Source of the DNA: Heliomicrobium gestii | GTDB taxonomy: Bacteria; Bacillota; Desulfitobacteriia; Heliobacteriales; Heliobacteriaceae | Assembly (NCBI RefSeq): GCF_009877435.1 | Contig: NZ_WXEX01000007.1 | Location: 1 to 64,000, forward strand | Length of the DNA: 64,000 nt | Direction of reading: 5' to 3' | Shown here: positions 1-9,234 of the stretch, in pieces | Layout of the letters: each line of letters starts with the position of its first letter | Numbering within the stretch: position 1 is the stretch's first letter | Notes under the pieces: generated by a model | The model's database searches: none | The model's input: the letters and a program-made list of their open reading frames with translations, nothing else | What the model was told of the DNA's origin: nothing | Position numbers and translations under genes: made by a program

Positions 1-55
1 TCAATCGAATGTTCTTTAACATTTTTTGTCCCGCCTCCCAGCATTTTCACTGCAC

Positions 56-1675
56 TTAGCTTTTCGACAAGCCGATAGGATATCCTTCTGGGTCACCCGT
101 AAAATCGTTCGCAAAAAAACGGTTAATTTTGACATTTATTACCATAGTTAAGGATGGCCGAAGCGCTTGTTTTTCGGATAATGAGGGAACTCCTCTGATT
201 CTCGTTCGAATCTGAATGAAAGCATCTGAAAAAAATAAAGAACGCAGAGGAATGAGGCGAATGCTGGAACAAAAACGGAGACTGATCGTTGCAAAAAATC
301 CTGAAAGGCAAAAAAATGCCCTGCCTTTTGGCAGAGCACCAACCTGCTGATTCCCAGGCCTCCACAGACCGGCTTCTTCCAACATCTTTTCGATAAGACA
401 TCCATATCCTGTAGTTGGAGAATTTATGAATACGTGGGTCACCGCCCCGACAATCTTCCCGTTCTGAACGATGGGGCTGCCACTCATGCCCTGGATGATG
501 CCGCCGGTAATATTCAAAAGCCGCGGATCGGTTACCCGGATGACCATCCCCTTCCCGTCGGTGCGGTGGGGCATGACCCGATCGATGGTGATCTGAAATC
601 GCTCCAGCTTGTCGCCTTCGACGACGGTGATGATCTCGGCCGGGCCTTCCTGCACCTGGGCCGAGAGGGCGATGGGCAGGGGATCGGGGTAGTAGGGATT
701 GTTCAGCTTGCCCTCCAGACGGCCAAAGATCCCCACCATCGTGTTGTGCTGGATCGTGCCGGTGAAGGGAGGGTCGTCTTCCTGAAAGACACCGACCTTC
801 TCGCCCGGAGCGCCCCGTTTGCCTTGCTGGATCGACTTGACCAGGGCCGGGATGATGCGTCCTTCGGCCACATCGATGCGCTGATTCGTATCGGCGTCAT
901 TGATCACGTGCCCAAGGGCGCCGTAGGTCTTGCTCTTCGGCTCGTAAAAGGTCAGGGTGCCGACACCGGAGGCGCGGTCGCGCACATAGAGACCGACGCG
1001 GAAGCGCTTCGTTTCGGCGCAACGGACCGGATCGACAGCGACCATCGTCAACTGTCCGTTGCGGGACATCTCGATCTCCAGCTTTTTCCCCGCTCTGCCC
1101 GCTTCATCGATGACGCGGGCCAGTTCGGCGTCGCTCTTGATCGGCTGGCCGTTCACCTTGTGGATCACGTCGCCCAATTGGATCCCGGCATCCTTCCCAG
1201 GGTAGTGCTTGGCGCCCTGTTCGTCAGTGATGGGCGCCTGTCCGACGACGATCACCCCCTGGGAGTGCAGGAGCACCCCGATGGAGTGGCCGCCAGTCAG
1301 CAGTTGCATCGGCGGGAGCACATCAACGACGATGTGTTTTAGAGGAATCCAGCCCAACAGGCGCAGGCTGATGTCGAGCCGGCCAGGTTCTTCCGTCGCG
1401 TTGGCCGGTGTGACGGCGATGGCGCCGGGAAACTCGTCAGGGGTCCATTCCGGTGACCGCTGGAGAGCGGCCAGATTCATCCGTCGCAGTTCCAGCGTAA
1501 CATGTCGCAGCATGTTTTGGGGAAACATGCTGTTGATGGGGATTTCCTCACCGACCGTCGTGCGCAACCGTGACGGTGTCAGCCAGAGGCTCAGCGCCTC
1601 ATCGGTGAGGCTTCCGGCAATCAACGACAGGGCCAGGAGCAGACCGATGCACCGTTTCAACCGCTCTCTTGCCAT
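56..1675 (-). CDS. spoIVB: SpoIVB sporulation serine peptidase, extended C-terminus
   Basis: SpoIVB is made in the forespore and cleaves SpoIVFA to trigger pro-sigma-K processing in the mother cell. An N-terminal hydrophobic segment (about residues 9-30) exports it. A PDZ domain spans about 125-215 (IQLGDVIHKVNGQPI). The S55 peptidase domain follows, with the His motif GALGHVIND near residue 256 and the Ser motif GMSGSPI near 398-400. ATG start behind GAGGAGGTGGCGG. Homology to the family ends near residue 436 (IEKMLEEAGL). About 100 further residues follow without a stop, through a terminator-like hairpin, so the family-typical length of about 430 is exceeded. Its position downstream of recN matches Bacillus. 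The call is sure; the true C-terminus is not. Confidence 0.93.
   Translation of the reverse strand: MARERLKRCIGLLLALSLIAGSLTDEALSLWLTPSRLRTTVGEEIPINSMFPQNMLRHVTLELRRMNLAALQRSPEWTPDEFPGAIAVTPANATEEPGRLDISLRLLGWIPLKHIVVDVLPPMQLLTGGHSIGVLLHSQGVIVVGQAPITDEQGAKHYPGKDAGIQLGDVIHKVNGQPIKSDAELARVIDEAGRAGKKLEIEMSRNGQLTMVAVDPVRCAETKRFRVGLYVRDRASGVGTLTFYEPKSKTYGALGHVINDADTNQRIDVAEGRIIPALVKSIQQGKRGAPGEKVGVFQEDDPPFTGTIQHNTMVGIFGRLEGKLNNPYYPDPLPIALSAQVQEGPAEIITVVEGDKLERFQITIDRVMPHRTDGKGMVIRVTDPRLLNITGGIIQGMSGSPIVQNGKIVGAVTHVFINSPTTGYGCLIEKMLEEAGLWRPGNQQVGALPKGRAFFCLSGFFATISLRFCSSIRLIPLRSLFFSDAFIQIRTRIRGVPSLSEKQALRPSLTMVINVKINRFFANDFTGDPEGYPIGLSKS
310..336 (-). terminator. Intrinsic-terminator-like hairpin inside the spoIVB frame
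   Basis: Read on the minus strand, CTCTGCC pairs with GGCAGGG across an AAAA loop (319-336) and is followed by seven T residues (310-316). It lies at about codons 446-456 of the extended spoIVB frame, ten residues after the conserved peptidase domain ends. This is where a normal spoIVB terminator would sit, but no stop codon precedes it. Confidence 0.6.
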
Positions 1676-1777
1676 CCGCCACCTCCTCGGGGCATACTTA
1701 CGGATTTTACAGGGCGCGCCACCAGAGCGCAGAGGACGCCGCCCATCGTTCGTTTACCGGTTTCTGGAGCGCTTTTT

Positions 1778-1807
1778 CATTGGGGCGTCTCTACTTTCTC
1801 CCCAATG
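1778..1807. repeat. 8-bp inverted repeat upstream of spoIVB
   Basis: CATTGGGG (1778-1785) and CCCCAATG (1800-1807) are perfect inverted copies around a 14-nt spacer, in the spoIVB upstream region about 100 bp before its start. On the minus strand the hairpin is followed by A residues, so it is not a terminator. It could be an operator or an RNA hairpin. I could not identify a sigma-F or sigma-G promoter with confidence in 1676-1895. Confidence 0.35.
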
Positions 1808-1895
1808 AGCCGACCGTATCCCGCTAAGCCGTGGGTATCCCGAAAACCCTTGGGTATGACGAAATCTGCCTGCCAGAAAAACCAGCCGGCAGGAG

Positions 1896-1931
1896 AAAAA
1901 AGCGGCCCCGCCATCATTCGGCGGGGCCGCT
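1896..1931 (-). terminator. Terminator of the nadK-recN unit
   Basis: A perfect 12-bp GC-rich stem (AGCGGCCCCGCC with GGCGGGGCCGCT) and a 7-nt loop are followed on the minus strand by six T residues. It begins 25 bp after the recN stop and isolates spoIVB as its own transcription unit. Confidence 0.93.
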
Positions 1932-1955
1932 CCGTTCCCAGAAATCCTTCTCTTT

Positions 1956-3647
1956 TTAGGAACTTTTTTTCGCCTGAGCAAACATCTCCCGGGCATGGCT
2001 GTGGGTCAGCGCGCTGGCCCGGTCGCCGCCGAGCATGCGTGCCAACTCCTTCACGCGCTCCTCTTCGTCAAGGGCGTCGATCCGAGTCATCGTCCGTTGG
2101 CCGCGAACCGTCTTCAAGATACGGAAATGGCTGTCAGCGTAGGCGGCCAGTTGGGGCGCATGGGTCACACAGATCACCTGCACCGCCTCGGCCACCTCGG
2201 CCATCTTCTGGGCCACCGCCTGCAAGGCTTGTCCGCCGATGCCGGCGTCGATCTCGTCGAAGATCAGCGAAGGGATGCCTTCCACACGGGCCAAGAGCGT
2301 CTTAAAGGCCAACAGAATCCGCCCCGTCTCACCGCCTGAGGCGATCTTGGCCAGCGGCTTCGGCGGCTCGCCCAGGTTCGGCGTAAAGAGAAACTCGATC
2401 TCTTCGGCGCCCGATGCCGAAGGTTCTGTTCGAGCATCGAGTCTCACCTCCAGCTTGGCCCGGTTCATGCCGAGAAAAGCCAGTTCCTTGCCCATCGACG
2501 TTTCCAACTTGGCCGCCATTTTCTTGCGCAGCGCCGACAGCTTGGCCGCCGCCTCCTGGTAGATCTTCCGGCTTCGTTCCGCCTGGGCCTGCAGTTCGGC
2601 AATCCGCTCGTCACGGTGCTCCAATTCCCCCAGTTCCCGGGCGATTTCCTCCCGGTAGGCCAGGATCTCGCCGATCGAGCCGCCGTACTTGCGCTTCAGC
2701 CGCCGGATCGCATCGAGTCGATCATCCACCGTCTCCAGCCGATCGGGCTGATACTCCAGATCCTGCCGGTAGTCGCGCAAGCGTTCCGCCGCATCTTCCG
2801 CCTGGTAGTAGGCGGTCTCCAGGTTCTGCACCAGCGCGGCCAGCACCGGATCAAAGGCGGCCGCTTCCTCGACGGCGCCTCGCGCCCGGTCGAGCAGTTC
2901 CAGGGCGCCGCCGGCCTGTCCCCCGAAAAGGGCGTCATAGGCGGCGCTGGCCTTATCGGTCAGCTTTTCCATGTTTTGCAGGCGCTTGCGCTCCTGCTCC
3001 AGTTCCTCTTCCTCTCCCTCGGCCAACTGCGCCCCGTCGATCTCTTTCACCTGAAAGGAGAGCATGTCCTGGCGCTGGATCCGGTCACGCTCACCCTGCT
3101 GCAACCGTTCCCGTTCCTTTTCCACCGCATCAAGGGCCCGGTAGGCCGCCTCGACAGCGGCCAACGCCTTTTCCCCGTCAGCGCCGGCCAGCCGGTCGAG
3201 GAGCACCCGGTGCTTGCGCGGGTTCATCAGCGACTGCTGTTCATGCTGCCCTTGCAGGTCGATCAGCCGGCCGCCGACCTCGCGGTAGAGCGCCAGCGGG
3301 GCGCTGCGGCCGTTGATGCGGCAGACGCTCTTGCCGCTGCGGGCGATCTCCCGCGTCAAGAGCAGGCTGTCATCCTCATCGACGTCGACGCCCAGTTCTC
3401 CCAGTTCCCGCCGCAGCTTGCCGCTATCGCCTGCCGGCAGCCGGAAAAGCCCCTCCATGCGGGTTTTATCTGCGCCGGCGCGGACCACATCGGCGGTGGC
3501 GCGTCCGCCGATCAACAGCCCCACGGCATCGATGACCAGCGACTTGCCGGCGCCCGTCTCGCCGGTCAAGAGGTTCATCCCCGGCGATAGTTCCAGTTCC
3601 GCCTCTTCAATCAGCGCAAAGTTTTCCACACGCAACCGTTCCAGCAA
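1956..3647 (-). CDS. recN: DNA repair protein RecN
   Basis: RecN is an SMC-like ATPase acting in recombinational repair of double-strand breaks. The N-terminal Walker A is GETGAGKS (about residue 29). A long coiled-coil region rich in Glu, Lys, Arg and Gln fills about 155-385. The ABC signature region (LAKIASGGETGR) and the Walker B stretch LIFDEIDAGIGG are near the C-terminus, followed by the CVTHAPQLA switch region. 563 aa is the usual length. Start is TTG behind GGGGGGAG, 4 nt away. It follows argR by 28 bp and ends in a strong terminator. The argR-recN order is conserved in Firmicutes. Confidence 0.97.
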   Translation of the reverse strand: MLERLRVENFALIEEAELELSPGMNLLTGETGAGKSLVIDAVGLLIGGRATADVVRAGADKTRMEGLFRLPAGDSGKLRRELGELGVDVDEDDSLLLTREIARSGKSVCRINGRSAPLALYREVGGRLIDLQGQHEQQSLMNPRKHRVLLDRLAGADGEKALAAVEAAYRALDAVEKERERLQQGERDRIQRQDMLSFQVKEIDGAQLAEGEEEELEQERKRLQNMEKLTDKASAAYDALFGGQAGGALELLDRARGAVEEAAAFDPVLAALVQNLETAYYQAEDAAERLRDYRQDLEYQPDRLETVDDRLDAIRRLKRKYGGSIGEILAYREEIARELGELEHRDERIAELQAQAERSRKIYQEAAAKLSALRKKMAAKLETSMGKELAFLGMNRAKLEVRLDARTEPSASGAEEIEFLFTPNLGEPPKPLAKIASGGETGRILLAFKTLLARVEGIPSLIFDEIDAGIGGQALQAVAQKMAEVAEAVQVICVTHAPQLAAYADSHFRILKTVRGQRTMTRIDALDEEERVKELARMLGGDRASALTHSHAREMFAQAKKSS

Positions 3648-3675
3648 GGCGCTCCCCCCTTTGCCCGCCTGTCCT

Positions 3676-4131
3676 TCACTCGACCCAGCCCTGAATCTTG
3701 GCCATCAAGGCCGCCACCGCCTCGACCGGTTTGACGACGATGAAAATCGTGTCGTCGCCCGCCACCGTGCCCAGCACCTCGGGCCAGTGGCTGTAATCGA
3801 TGGCGCCGGCTACGGCATGGGCATGGCCCGGAAGGGTGCGGATGACAACGATATTCAGACTGGAATCGACATGGGTCACCGTGTCCCGCAACAGGCGGCG
3901 CAACCGATCCGGCGCCTGGGGAACCTGAGCGGCTTCCGACGGCGGCGCATAGCGCGATTCGTCCTTGCTGACGGGCACCTTGATCAGGCCCAATTCCTTA
4001 ATGTCTCGAGAGATGGTGGCCTGGGTGACCTCCATGCCTCGCTCGCGCAGAAGCTGGGCCAGTTCGTCCTGTGTCTGGACCACTTCGGCGCCGATGATCT
4101 CCAGAATCGCTCGCTGACGCCTGCTCTTCAC
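3676..4131 (-). CDS. argR: Arginine repressor ArgR/AhrC
   Basis: ArgR is an arginine-sensing transcription factor that represses arginine biosynthesis and activates catabolism as a hexamer. The N-terminal winged helix (about 1-70) includes the recognition helix region TQATISRDIKELGL. The C-terminal oligomerisation and arginine-binding domain contains GTVAGDDTIFIV. The start is GTG at 4131, which overlaps the TGA stop of the upstream methyltransferase (GTGA), so translation is coupled. This gives 151 aa, the normal family length; a longer in-frame reading to 4467 has no family support and lies over the neighbour. Confidence 0.95.
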   Translation of the reverse strand: MKSRRQRAILEIIGAEVVQTQDELAQLLRERGMEVTQATISRDIKELGLIKVPVSKDESRYAPPSEAAQVPQAPDRLRRLLRDTVTHVDSSLNIVVIRTLPGHAHAVAGAIDYSHWPEVLGTVAGDDTIFIVVKPVEAVAALMAKIQGWVE

Positions 4132-4802
4132 GTCGATGGCACCCGCCTTTGAACGCCTTTTTTCTCCGCCACAAGCACATAGGGCGGATGGCCTGTCCGG
4201 TTGGGGAACCGGACTGACACTGTATCCCATCGCTGCGGCGGCAACTGCCGCCACCAATCGTTGACTGCCGCCACCTCGGCCTCTGCCCCGGCATGGCCCA
4301 CATAGACGACGACGACAAGGCGACCGCCCTCTGCCAGCGCCGCCGCCAGGGCGTTCAGAGCGTTGAGGGTCGAATCGGCTCGGGTGACGAGGTGGTGATC
4401 GCCGCCCGGGAGGTACCCGAGGTTGAAAACGGCGGCCTTCGGCTTTTGATTGGTTCTCTGGAGCCACAGTCCCAACTGGCCGTGATCCCCTTGGACCAGG
4501 CGGATCGGGCGCTCTAAAGCCAGCGTTGACAGTCCGTTCACAGACAGCGTCTCTGACGAGAAGGGATCTTCGATCCTTACCATTTCGCCTAAGCCGGCTT
4601 CGGCCAATCGCCGGTTTGTGGCGACAATGGCCGCCTCTTGAATGTCGACCGCCAAGAGGGCGCCGCCAGGCAGCACCTGCCGCGCCAGAAAAAGGGCGTC
4701 ATGACCGTTGCCGGCGGTGGCGTCGACAGCAAGGTCGCCTTGTTCGAGAACTTCGGCCAAAAAGCGGCGGGACCATTCCACCGCCGATGTGAGGGAGTTC
4801 AT
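4128..4802 (-). CDS. mnmM: Class I SAM methyltransferase, MnmM/YtqB family
   Basis: The protein is a 224-aa Rossmann-fold methyltransferase of the family once labelled rRNA methylase. The Bacillus member YtqB (MnmM) methylates aminomethyl-thiouridine at the tRNA wobble position. Motif I is AVDATAGNGHDALFLA (about residues 25-40), followed by the acidic LLAVDIQ strand. The central FNLGYLPGGDH motif is characteristic of the family. It sits 4 bp downstream of nadK and overlaps argR by 4 bp, so it belongs to one unit. Family membership is clear; the exact tRNA substrate is inferred from the Bacillus protein. Confidence 0.85.
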   Translation of the reverse strand: MNSLTSAVEWSRRFLAEVLEQGDLAVDATAGNGHDALFLARQVLPGGALLAVDIQEAAIVATNRRLAEAGLGEMVRIEDPFSSETLSVNGLSTLALERPIRLVQGDHGQLGLWLQRTNQKPKAAVFNLGYLPGGDHHLVTRADSTLNALNALAAALAEGGRLVVVVYVGHAGAEAEVAAVNDWWRQLPPQRWDTVSVRFPNRTGHPPYVLVAEKKGVQRRVPST

Positions 4803-4805
4803 CCT

Positions 4806-5657
4806 TTACCTCCCCTGTTGCATTTTTTCCCTGAGGATGCGGAAAAAGGTGCGTTCACCCAGCCGGATCAACCGGCAGGCGACTGCCGCCTTTTGAATCA
4901 AAACACTGTCCCCGCAGACCATCGGCTGCCCCGGCTGCCCGTCGACGGTGACGACCGCATGGGAGTGTGAGGAGATGACGGACAACCGGACAGTCTGGCT
5001 TTGGGGGATGACAAGGGGTTTCGCGTCGAGAGCGTGGGGACAGATCGGGGTGAGCAACAGCGCGTGCAGCTCCGGCGAAACGATCGGACCGCCGGCGGAA
5101 AGGGAATAGGCCGTCGAACCGGTCGGCGACGAGACGATCAGACCGTCAGCCGAATAGGTCCAGACGACCTCCTCGCCGATGGCGGCTTCGACGCGGATCA
5201 TCCGCGGATGATCGCCCTTGGTGACGACAACATCGTTAAGGGCATAATAAGGGGGCTGCAGCACGCCGTTGCGGACAAGACGCGCCTCCAGCATCATCCG
5301 CTCTTCGATCCGGTAGTCGCCGGCGACGATCCGCTCCAGCGCCGGAAACAGTTCGGACACCTCCACCTCGGTCAAAAAGCCGAGACGACCCAGGTTGACG
5401 CCGACGACAGGGATGCCGAAGGGCGCCACCAGCCGCGCCGTATTGATCAGCGTCCCATCGCCACCGAGAACAACAATCAAATCGAGTTGGGCCAGGCGGT
5501 CGCGCAATTCCGGCGACGGCGAATGGACCAGTTCGGTCACGCGGGTCAGCGGAATCCCCATGGGCACATTCCGCTGGGACAGCCATTGCGCCATCTGACC
5601 GGCTACCTCAAGGGCTTGCGGTTTGTCATCATTGAGCACGACGCCTACCGTTGGCAC
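4806..5657 (-). CDS. nadK: NAD kinase
   Basis: NadK phosphorylates NAD to NADP with ATP or polyphosphate in the cytoplasm. The conserved GGDGT motif lies at residues 65-69, followed by the NLGRLGFLTE and ALNDVVV motifs and the NAD-binding DGLIVSSPTGSTAYSLSAGG stretch. I chose GTG at 5657 because GGAGGGG stands 4 nt upstream and the next residues (PTVGVVLND) match the usual N-terminus. This gives 283 aa, the family norm. An in-frame reading to 5741 would run to the neighbouring gene. It lies 80 bp after the nuclease-like gene and 3 bp before the methyltransferase. Confidence 0.96.
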   Translation of the reverse strand: MPTVGVVLNDDKPQALEVAGQMAQWLSQRNVPMGIPLTRVTELVHSPSPELRDRLAQLDLIVVLGGDGTLINTARLVAPFGIPVVGVNLGRLGFLTEVEVSELFPALERIVAGDYRIEERMMLEARLVRNGVLQPPYYALNDVVVTKGDHPRMIRVEAAIGEEVVWTYSADGLIVSSPTGSTAYSLSAGGPIVSPELHALLLTPICPHALDAKPLVIPQSQTVRLSVISSHSHAVVTVDGQPGQPMVCGDSVLIQKAAVACRLIRLGERTFFRILREKMQQGR

Positions 5658-5737
5658 GAGACCCCTCCTAACTCCGGAAAACCCCTTTGCAAGGGCGAAA
5701 CATTCGAACATAACGGCCATGACGGCGGCCGGGTCCG

Positions 5738-6196
5738 TCAACGAGGAAACTCAAACTCGATGCGGTGGATCTTTTGGGCGGCCATGTCGACCAACAACAC
5801 CCCGTCAGTCTTGTAGATCAGCGAGTATTCCAACAGTTGCCGCCGCGTGTCGCCATTGGTGGGCCGCGGCGCCCAGTCGCCTGTTTTCACTTCAGCCACA
5901 TAGGTTTTGCCGGCCCGCTGCACCAGATAATCGGCGCGCACACGGATGTTCACGGGCGCTCCGTCAACACGCATCACCATCTGAGCCGGCGCCTGGGCCT
6001 TGAGCACGGCATAACCCTCACGCTTCAACAACTTCGCCGCCCGCTCTTCGCCGATACGCCCGGCGCGCTGGCGCCGCCAGGTCAGCCAGCGATGATAGGC
6101 CTTATATAAATAGGAAAAAAGGAGCGCTCCGGCGATAACGGCAACGACAATCATAATGGACAAGAGGGTCCAGTCAAGGGTGAACGATTCCGGCAC
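5738..6196 (-). CDS. Membrane-anchored PD-(D/E)XK nuclease-like protein
   Basis: The protein has one N-terminal transmembrane helix (about residues 9-34), a basic linker (HRWLTWRRQRAGRIGEERAA), then a small domain with an Asp (RADYLV) and an E-x-K strand (YVAEVKTG) about 15 residues later. That spacing is typical of the PD-(D/E)XK nuclease fold. A later QLLEYSLIY helix also fits. Start GTG at 6196 has GGAGGG six bases upstream; length is 152 aa. It begins the nadK-argR-recN unit. I do not recognise a named family. Nuclease activity is inferred from the motif only; a nuclease fold reused for binding is the alternative. Confidence 0.6.
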   Translation of the reverse strand: MPESFTLDWTLLSIMIVVAVIAGALLFSYLYKAYHRWLTWRRQRAGRIGEERAAKLLKREGYAVLKAQAPAQMVMRVDGAPVNIRVRADYLVQRAGKTYVAEVKTGDWAPRPTNGDTRRQLLEYSLIYKTDGVLLVDMAAQKIHRIEFEFPR

Positions 6197-6268
6197 GGAT
6201 GACCCTCCTAACAAAGCAAAGTGTTCTACATGCCGCGAAACGAGTCCTGCCTTCGCAGCAGGGAACGG

Positions 6269-6296
6269 AAAAAGAAAGGACCCCGCCGGGTCCCTT
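6269..6296 (-). terminator. Terminator after tlyA
   Basis: On the minus strand AAGGGACCC pairs with GGGTCCTTT (one G-T wobble, 4-nt loop) and is followed by CTTTTT. It is 16 bp after the tlyA stop. A second small hairpin (CCTGC with GCAGG, 6246-6262) follows. The dxs-tlyA unit ends here. Confidence 0.8.
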
Positions 6297-6312
6297 CTCG
6301 ATCATCGATCGG

Positions 6313-7185
6313 CTATTCTTTGTTCCCGTTGCCCACCGCTTCGTGGGCGCGGCGGACCACAGCCGCTATGCCTTCCGGAGTAAATGACGGCTCTGCCCCC
6401 GGGGCAGCAGGCCCTTCCCTTTCTGTCGAGTCGCCCTTCGTCTGGGCCTCCGGCTTTTGCAACAAGATCAGGTATTCGATGTTGCCCTCCGGCCCGGTGA
6501 TGGGCGAATAGTCGAGACCGAGCACCTGCCACCGCCGCTCCACCGCCCAGTCCACCAGCCGCTCGATCACCTCGCGGTGGACCTGGGGATCGCGGACGAC
6601 CCCTTTTTTGCCGACTTTTTCCCGGCCGGCTTCAAACTGGGGCTTGATCAGTGCCATCACATGGCCTGGCTCGTCAAGCAGATTCGCCACAGCCGGCAGC
6701 ACCTTCTCCAGCGAGATGAAGGCCACATCAATGACGGCGGTCTGGGCCTTTTCGCCCAGTTCCTCCGCCGTCAGGTGACGGATGTTGGTCCGTTCCAGGC
6801 AGCGCACCCGCGGGTCGTTGCGCAGCGACCAAGCAAACTGGCCGTAGCCTACATCGACGGCGATCACCCGGGCGGCGCCGTTGCGCAGCGCCACATCGGT
6901 AAATCCGCCGGTCGAGGCGCCGACATCGATGACCGTCCGGCCGGTCAGGTCGAGGGGAAAGACCTCCAGCGCCTTGGCCAGCTTGAAACCGCCGCGGCTG
7001 ACATAGGGGCAAGCCTCACCGGTTACGGTCACCTGGGCGCTGTCAGCGACGAGCGTCCCCGCCTTGTCCACCCGCTGCCCGTCGACGTAGACGAGCCCGG
7101 CCAGAATGGCGGCGCGCGCCTTTTCTCTTGTCGGCGACAAGCCGTCATCGACGAGCCGCACATCAAGCCGTTTTTTTGCTGTCAT
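6313..7185 (-). CDS. tlyA: TlyA-family rRNA 2'-O-methyltransferase (YqxC)
   Basis: The TlyA family combines an N-terminal S4 RNA-binding domain (about 4-65, beginning RLDVRLVDDGL) with an FtsJ-like methyltransferase. The SAM motif is IDVGASTGGFTDV (about residues 86-98), followed by AVDVGYGQ and the catalytic-lysine strand ALIKPQFEAG. In actinobacteria TlyA methylates 16S and 23S rRNA cytidines; the Bacillus homologue YqxC occupies this same locus. The first 245 residues match the usual length. The last 45 residues (Glu, Pro and Ala rich) are an extra tail. ATG directly abuts the dxs stop (TAAATG), implying coupling. Confidence 0.9.
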   Translation of the reverse strand: MTAKKRLDVRLVDDGLSPTREKARAAILAGLVYVDGQRVDKAGTLVADSAQVTVTGEACPYVSRGGFKLAKALEVFPLDLTGRTVIDVGASTGGFTDVALRNGAARVIAVDVGYGQFAWSLRNDPRVRCLERTNIRHLTAEELGEKAQTAVIDVAFISLEKVLPAVANLLDEPGHVMALIKPQFEAGREKVGKKGVVRDPQVHREVIERLVDWAVERRWQVLGLDYSPITGPEGNIEYLILLQKPEAQTKGDSTEREGPAAPGAEPSFTPEGIAAVVRRAHEAVGNGNKE

Positions 7186-9129
7186 TTAGCGTGATTCTCC
7201 GCGAAAAGCGATTTTGATCGGTGCCGGCGGCGCCTTGCGGATGCTGGTCCAAGCGCGGTCCGTGTCGGCCAGTTCACGGGCGGCGGCGGCCACATTGGCC
7301 GCTGTCAAGCCGTAATCTTCCCGCAGAACCGCAACGGTACCATGCTGCACATACTCGTCAGGGATGCCGATCCGCTTGACGGCGCAGTCGACGCCTTCCA
7401 TCTCCAGCATTTCCAAAACGGCGCTTCCGAAGCCGCCGGCGAGCACATGCTCCTCCACGGTGACGATCTTGCCCGTTTCCCGGGCCTGCTTCAGGAGCAG
7501 TTCCTTATCGAGCGGCTTGATGAAGCGGGCATTGACAACGGCTGCCCGAATGCCCTCCGCTTCCAGTTGATCGGCGGCCTTCTCGGCGACGGCGACCATG
7601 GCGCCGATGGCGACGATCGTCACGTCGCTCCCCTGCCGCACCAGTTCGCCCTTGCCAAGGGACAACTCCGTGAGTTCCTCATCGAGGGCAACGCCCACGC
7701 CGCCGCCCCGGGGGTAGCGAATGGACACGGGCCCTTCGTGCCGCAGCGCCGTATGGACCATATGCTGCAACTCATTTTCATCCTTCGGGGCCATCATCAC
7801 CAGTTCGGGGATGTGGCGAAGGAAAGCGATGTCAAAAAGGCCGTGGTGGGTCTCGCCGTCGTCACCGACGATGCCGCCGCGGTCGATGGCGAAGACGACA
7901 GGCGCGCGCTGCAGGCACACATCATGAAAGACCTGGTCATAGGCGCGCTGCAAAAAGGTGGAGTAGATGGCGACGACAGGTCGCAACCCCTGTAGGGCGA
8001 GCGCCGCCGACATATTCACAGCATGCTGTTCCGCGATGCCCACGTCGAAAAAGCGCGACGGGAAGGCGCGGGCGAAGGGCGTCATCCCCGTGCCGTCGGG
8101 CATGGCCGCGGTGACGCCGACGATGCGGTCATCCTGACGGGCCAACCGGAGCAGCGTGTCGCTGAAGACCTGTGTGTAGGTAGGCGGACCGGGGTTCTTT
8201 TTGACCTTCCCCGTCTCCACGTCAAAGGGACCGACGCCGTGAAAGACGCTGGGGTTGTTTTCCGCCGGCCCGTATCCCTTGCCCTTTTTCGTCAGCACAT
8301 GGACGAGGATGGGACCTTTCAGCCGGCGGGCGTTCGTCAAAACCTCCCGCAGTTGGGTCAGGTTGTGCCCATCGATGGGACCAAGGTAGGAGAAGCCCAG
8401 TTCTTCAAAGAGGATCCCCGGCACCACCAGATGTTTGAACCCATCCTTCATCTTCTCCATGACCTTTAGGACATGATTGCCGATGGAGGGGATGCGCCGG
8501 ACCATCTCCTCCACTTCCTCTTTATTGCGGAAATAGCGCGGATCCGTCCGGATGCGGGACAGGTATGTAGACATGGCGCCCACGTTGTCGGCGATCGACT
8601 TTTCATTGTCATTGAGCACGACGATCATATCGTTTCCGGCATGGCCGGCATGGTTCAAGGCCTCCAGGGCGATTCCACCGGTCAGAGCGCCGTCGCCAAT
8701 GACGGCGATCACCGCGCCCTCCTCTTTCTTCAGGTCCCGGGCAAAGGCTAAGCCCAGGGCGGCCGAGATGGAGGTGGAACTGTGCCCGGTATTGTAGATA
8801 TCGTGTTCGCTTTCGGAACGTTTCGGGAAGCCGGCCATCCCATGATAACGCCGCAGGGTGTGGAATCTATCGTATCGTCCGGTCAACAGCTTATGCACAT
8901 AAGACTGGTGACCCACATCCCAGACAATCTTATCTTTGGGAGACTGGAAGACAAGGTGGAGCGCCATGGTCAGTTCGACGACACCGAGGTTCGGCGCCAG
9001 GTGGCCGCCGTTTTGCGATGTCGTCTGAATGATGACCTCACGAATCTCTCCCGCCAATTGTTCCAGTTCCGCCGCCGTCAGTTTTTGCAGGTCCCCGGGT
9101 TTAGAAATCTGGCCGAGAATTTGCGTCAT
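7186..9129 (-). CDS. dxs: 1-deoxy-D-xylulose-5-phosphate synthase
   Basis: Dxs condenses pyruvate and glyceraldehyde 3-phosphate, using thiamine diphosphate, in the first step of the non-mevalonate isoprenoid pathway. The N-terminal region has [17 protein letters not shown] and the TPP motif [18 protein letters not shown]. The pyrimidine-binding domain contains [18 protein letters not shown], and a C-terminal transketolase domain completes it. The length is the usual one, apart from a C-terminal tail of about 20 residues ([18 protein letters not shown]). AGGAAGGTGA precedes the ATG. A good sigma-A promoter lies about 110 bp upstream. In related genomes it is next to ispA; here 8.5 kb separate them. 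Confidence 0.98.
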   Translation of the reverse strand: MTQILGQISKPGDLQKLTAAELEQLAGEIREVIIQTTSQNGGHLAPNLGVVELTMALHLVFQSPKDKIVWDVGHQSYVHKLLTGRYDRFHTLRRYHGMAGFPKRSESEHDIYNTGHSSTSISAALGLAFARDLKKEEGAVIAVIGDGALTGGIALEALNHAGHAGNDMIVVLNDNEKSIADNVGAMSTYLSRIRTDPRYFRNKEEVEEMVRRIPSIGNHVLKVMEKMKDGFKHLVVPGILFEELGFSYLGPIDGHNLTQLREVLTNARRLKGPILVHVLTKKGKGYGPAENNPSVFHGVGPFDVETGKVKKNPGPPTYTQVFSDTLLRLARQDDRIVGVTAAMPDGTGMTPFARAFPSRFFDVGIAEQHAVNMSAALALQGLRPVVAIYSTFLQRAYDQVFHDVCLQRAPVVFAIDRGGIVGDDGETHHGLFDIAFLRHIPELVMMAPKDENELQHMVHTALRHEGPVSIRYPRGGGVGVALDEELTELSLGKGELVRQGSDVTIVAIGAMVAVAEKAADQLEAEGIRAAVVNARFIKPLDKELLLKQARETGKIVTVEEHVLAGGFGSAVLEMLEMEGVDCAVKRIGIPDEYVQHGTVAVLREDYGLTAANVAAAARELADTDRAWTSIRKAPPAPIKIAFRGESR

Positions 9130-9234
9130 CTATCGGGTCACCTTCCTCTACAGCGTTCAATCGTAGACGCCGTTTCCCGTCACTTGGTTTTTTTGACGAC
9201 TCTTGTCACTCGTTCTCTAAAATATCTGACCCTG

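Noticed and set aside
434-1342. A 302-codon plus-strand frame opposite spoIVB
   Set aside because: It mirrors a conserved peptidase and has low-complexity His/Asp/Gly content typical of antisense frames.
1829-1864. Direct repeat TGGGTAT-n-n-CGAAA as a sigma-F/G promoter of spoIVB
   Set aside because: The spacing between -35-like and -10-like parts does not fit the known consensus; it is only a short repeat.
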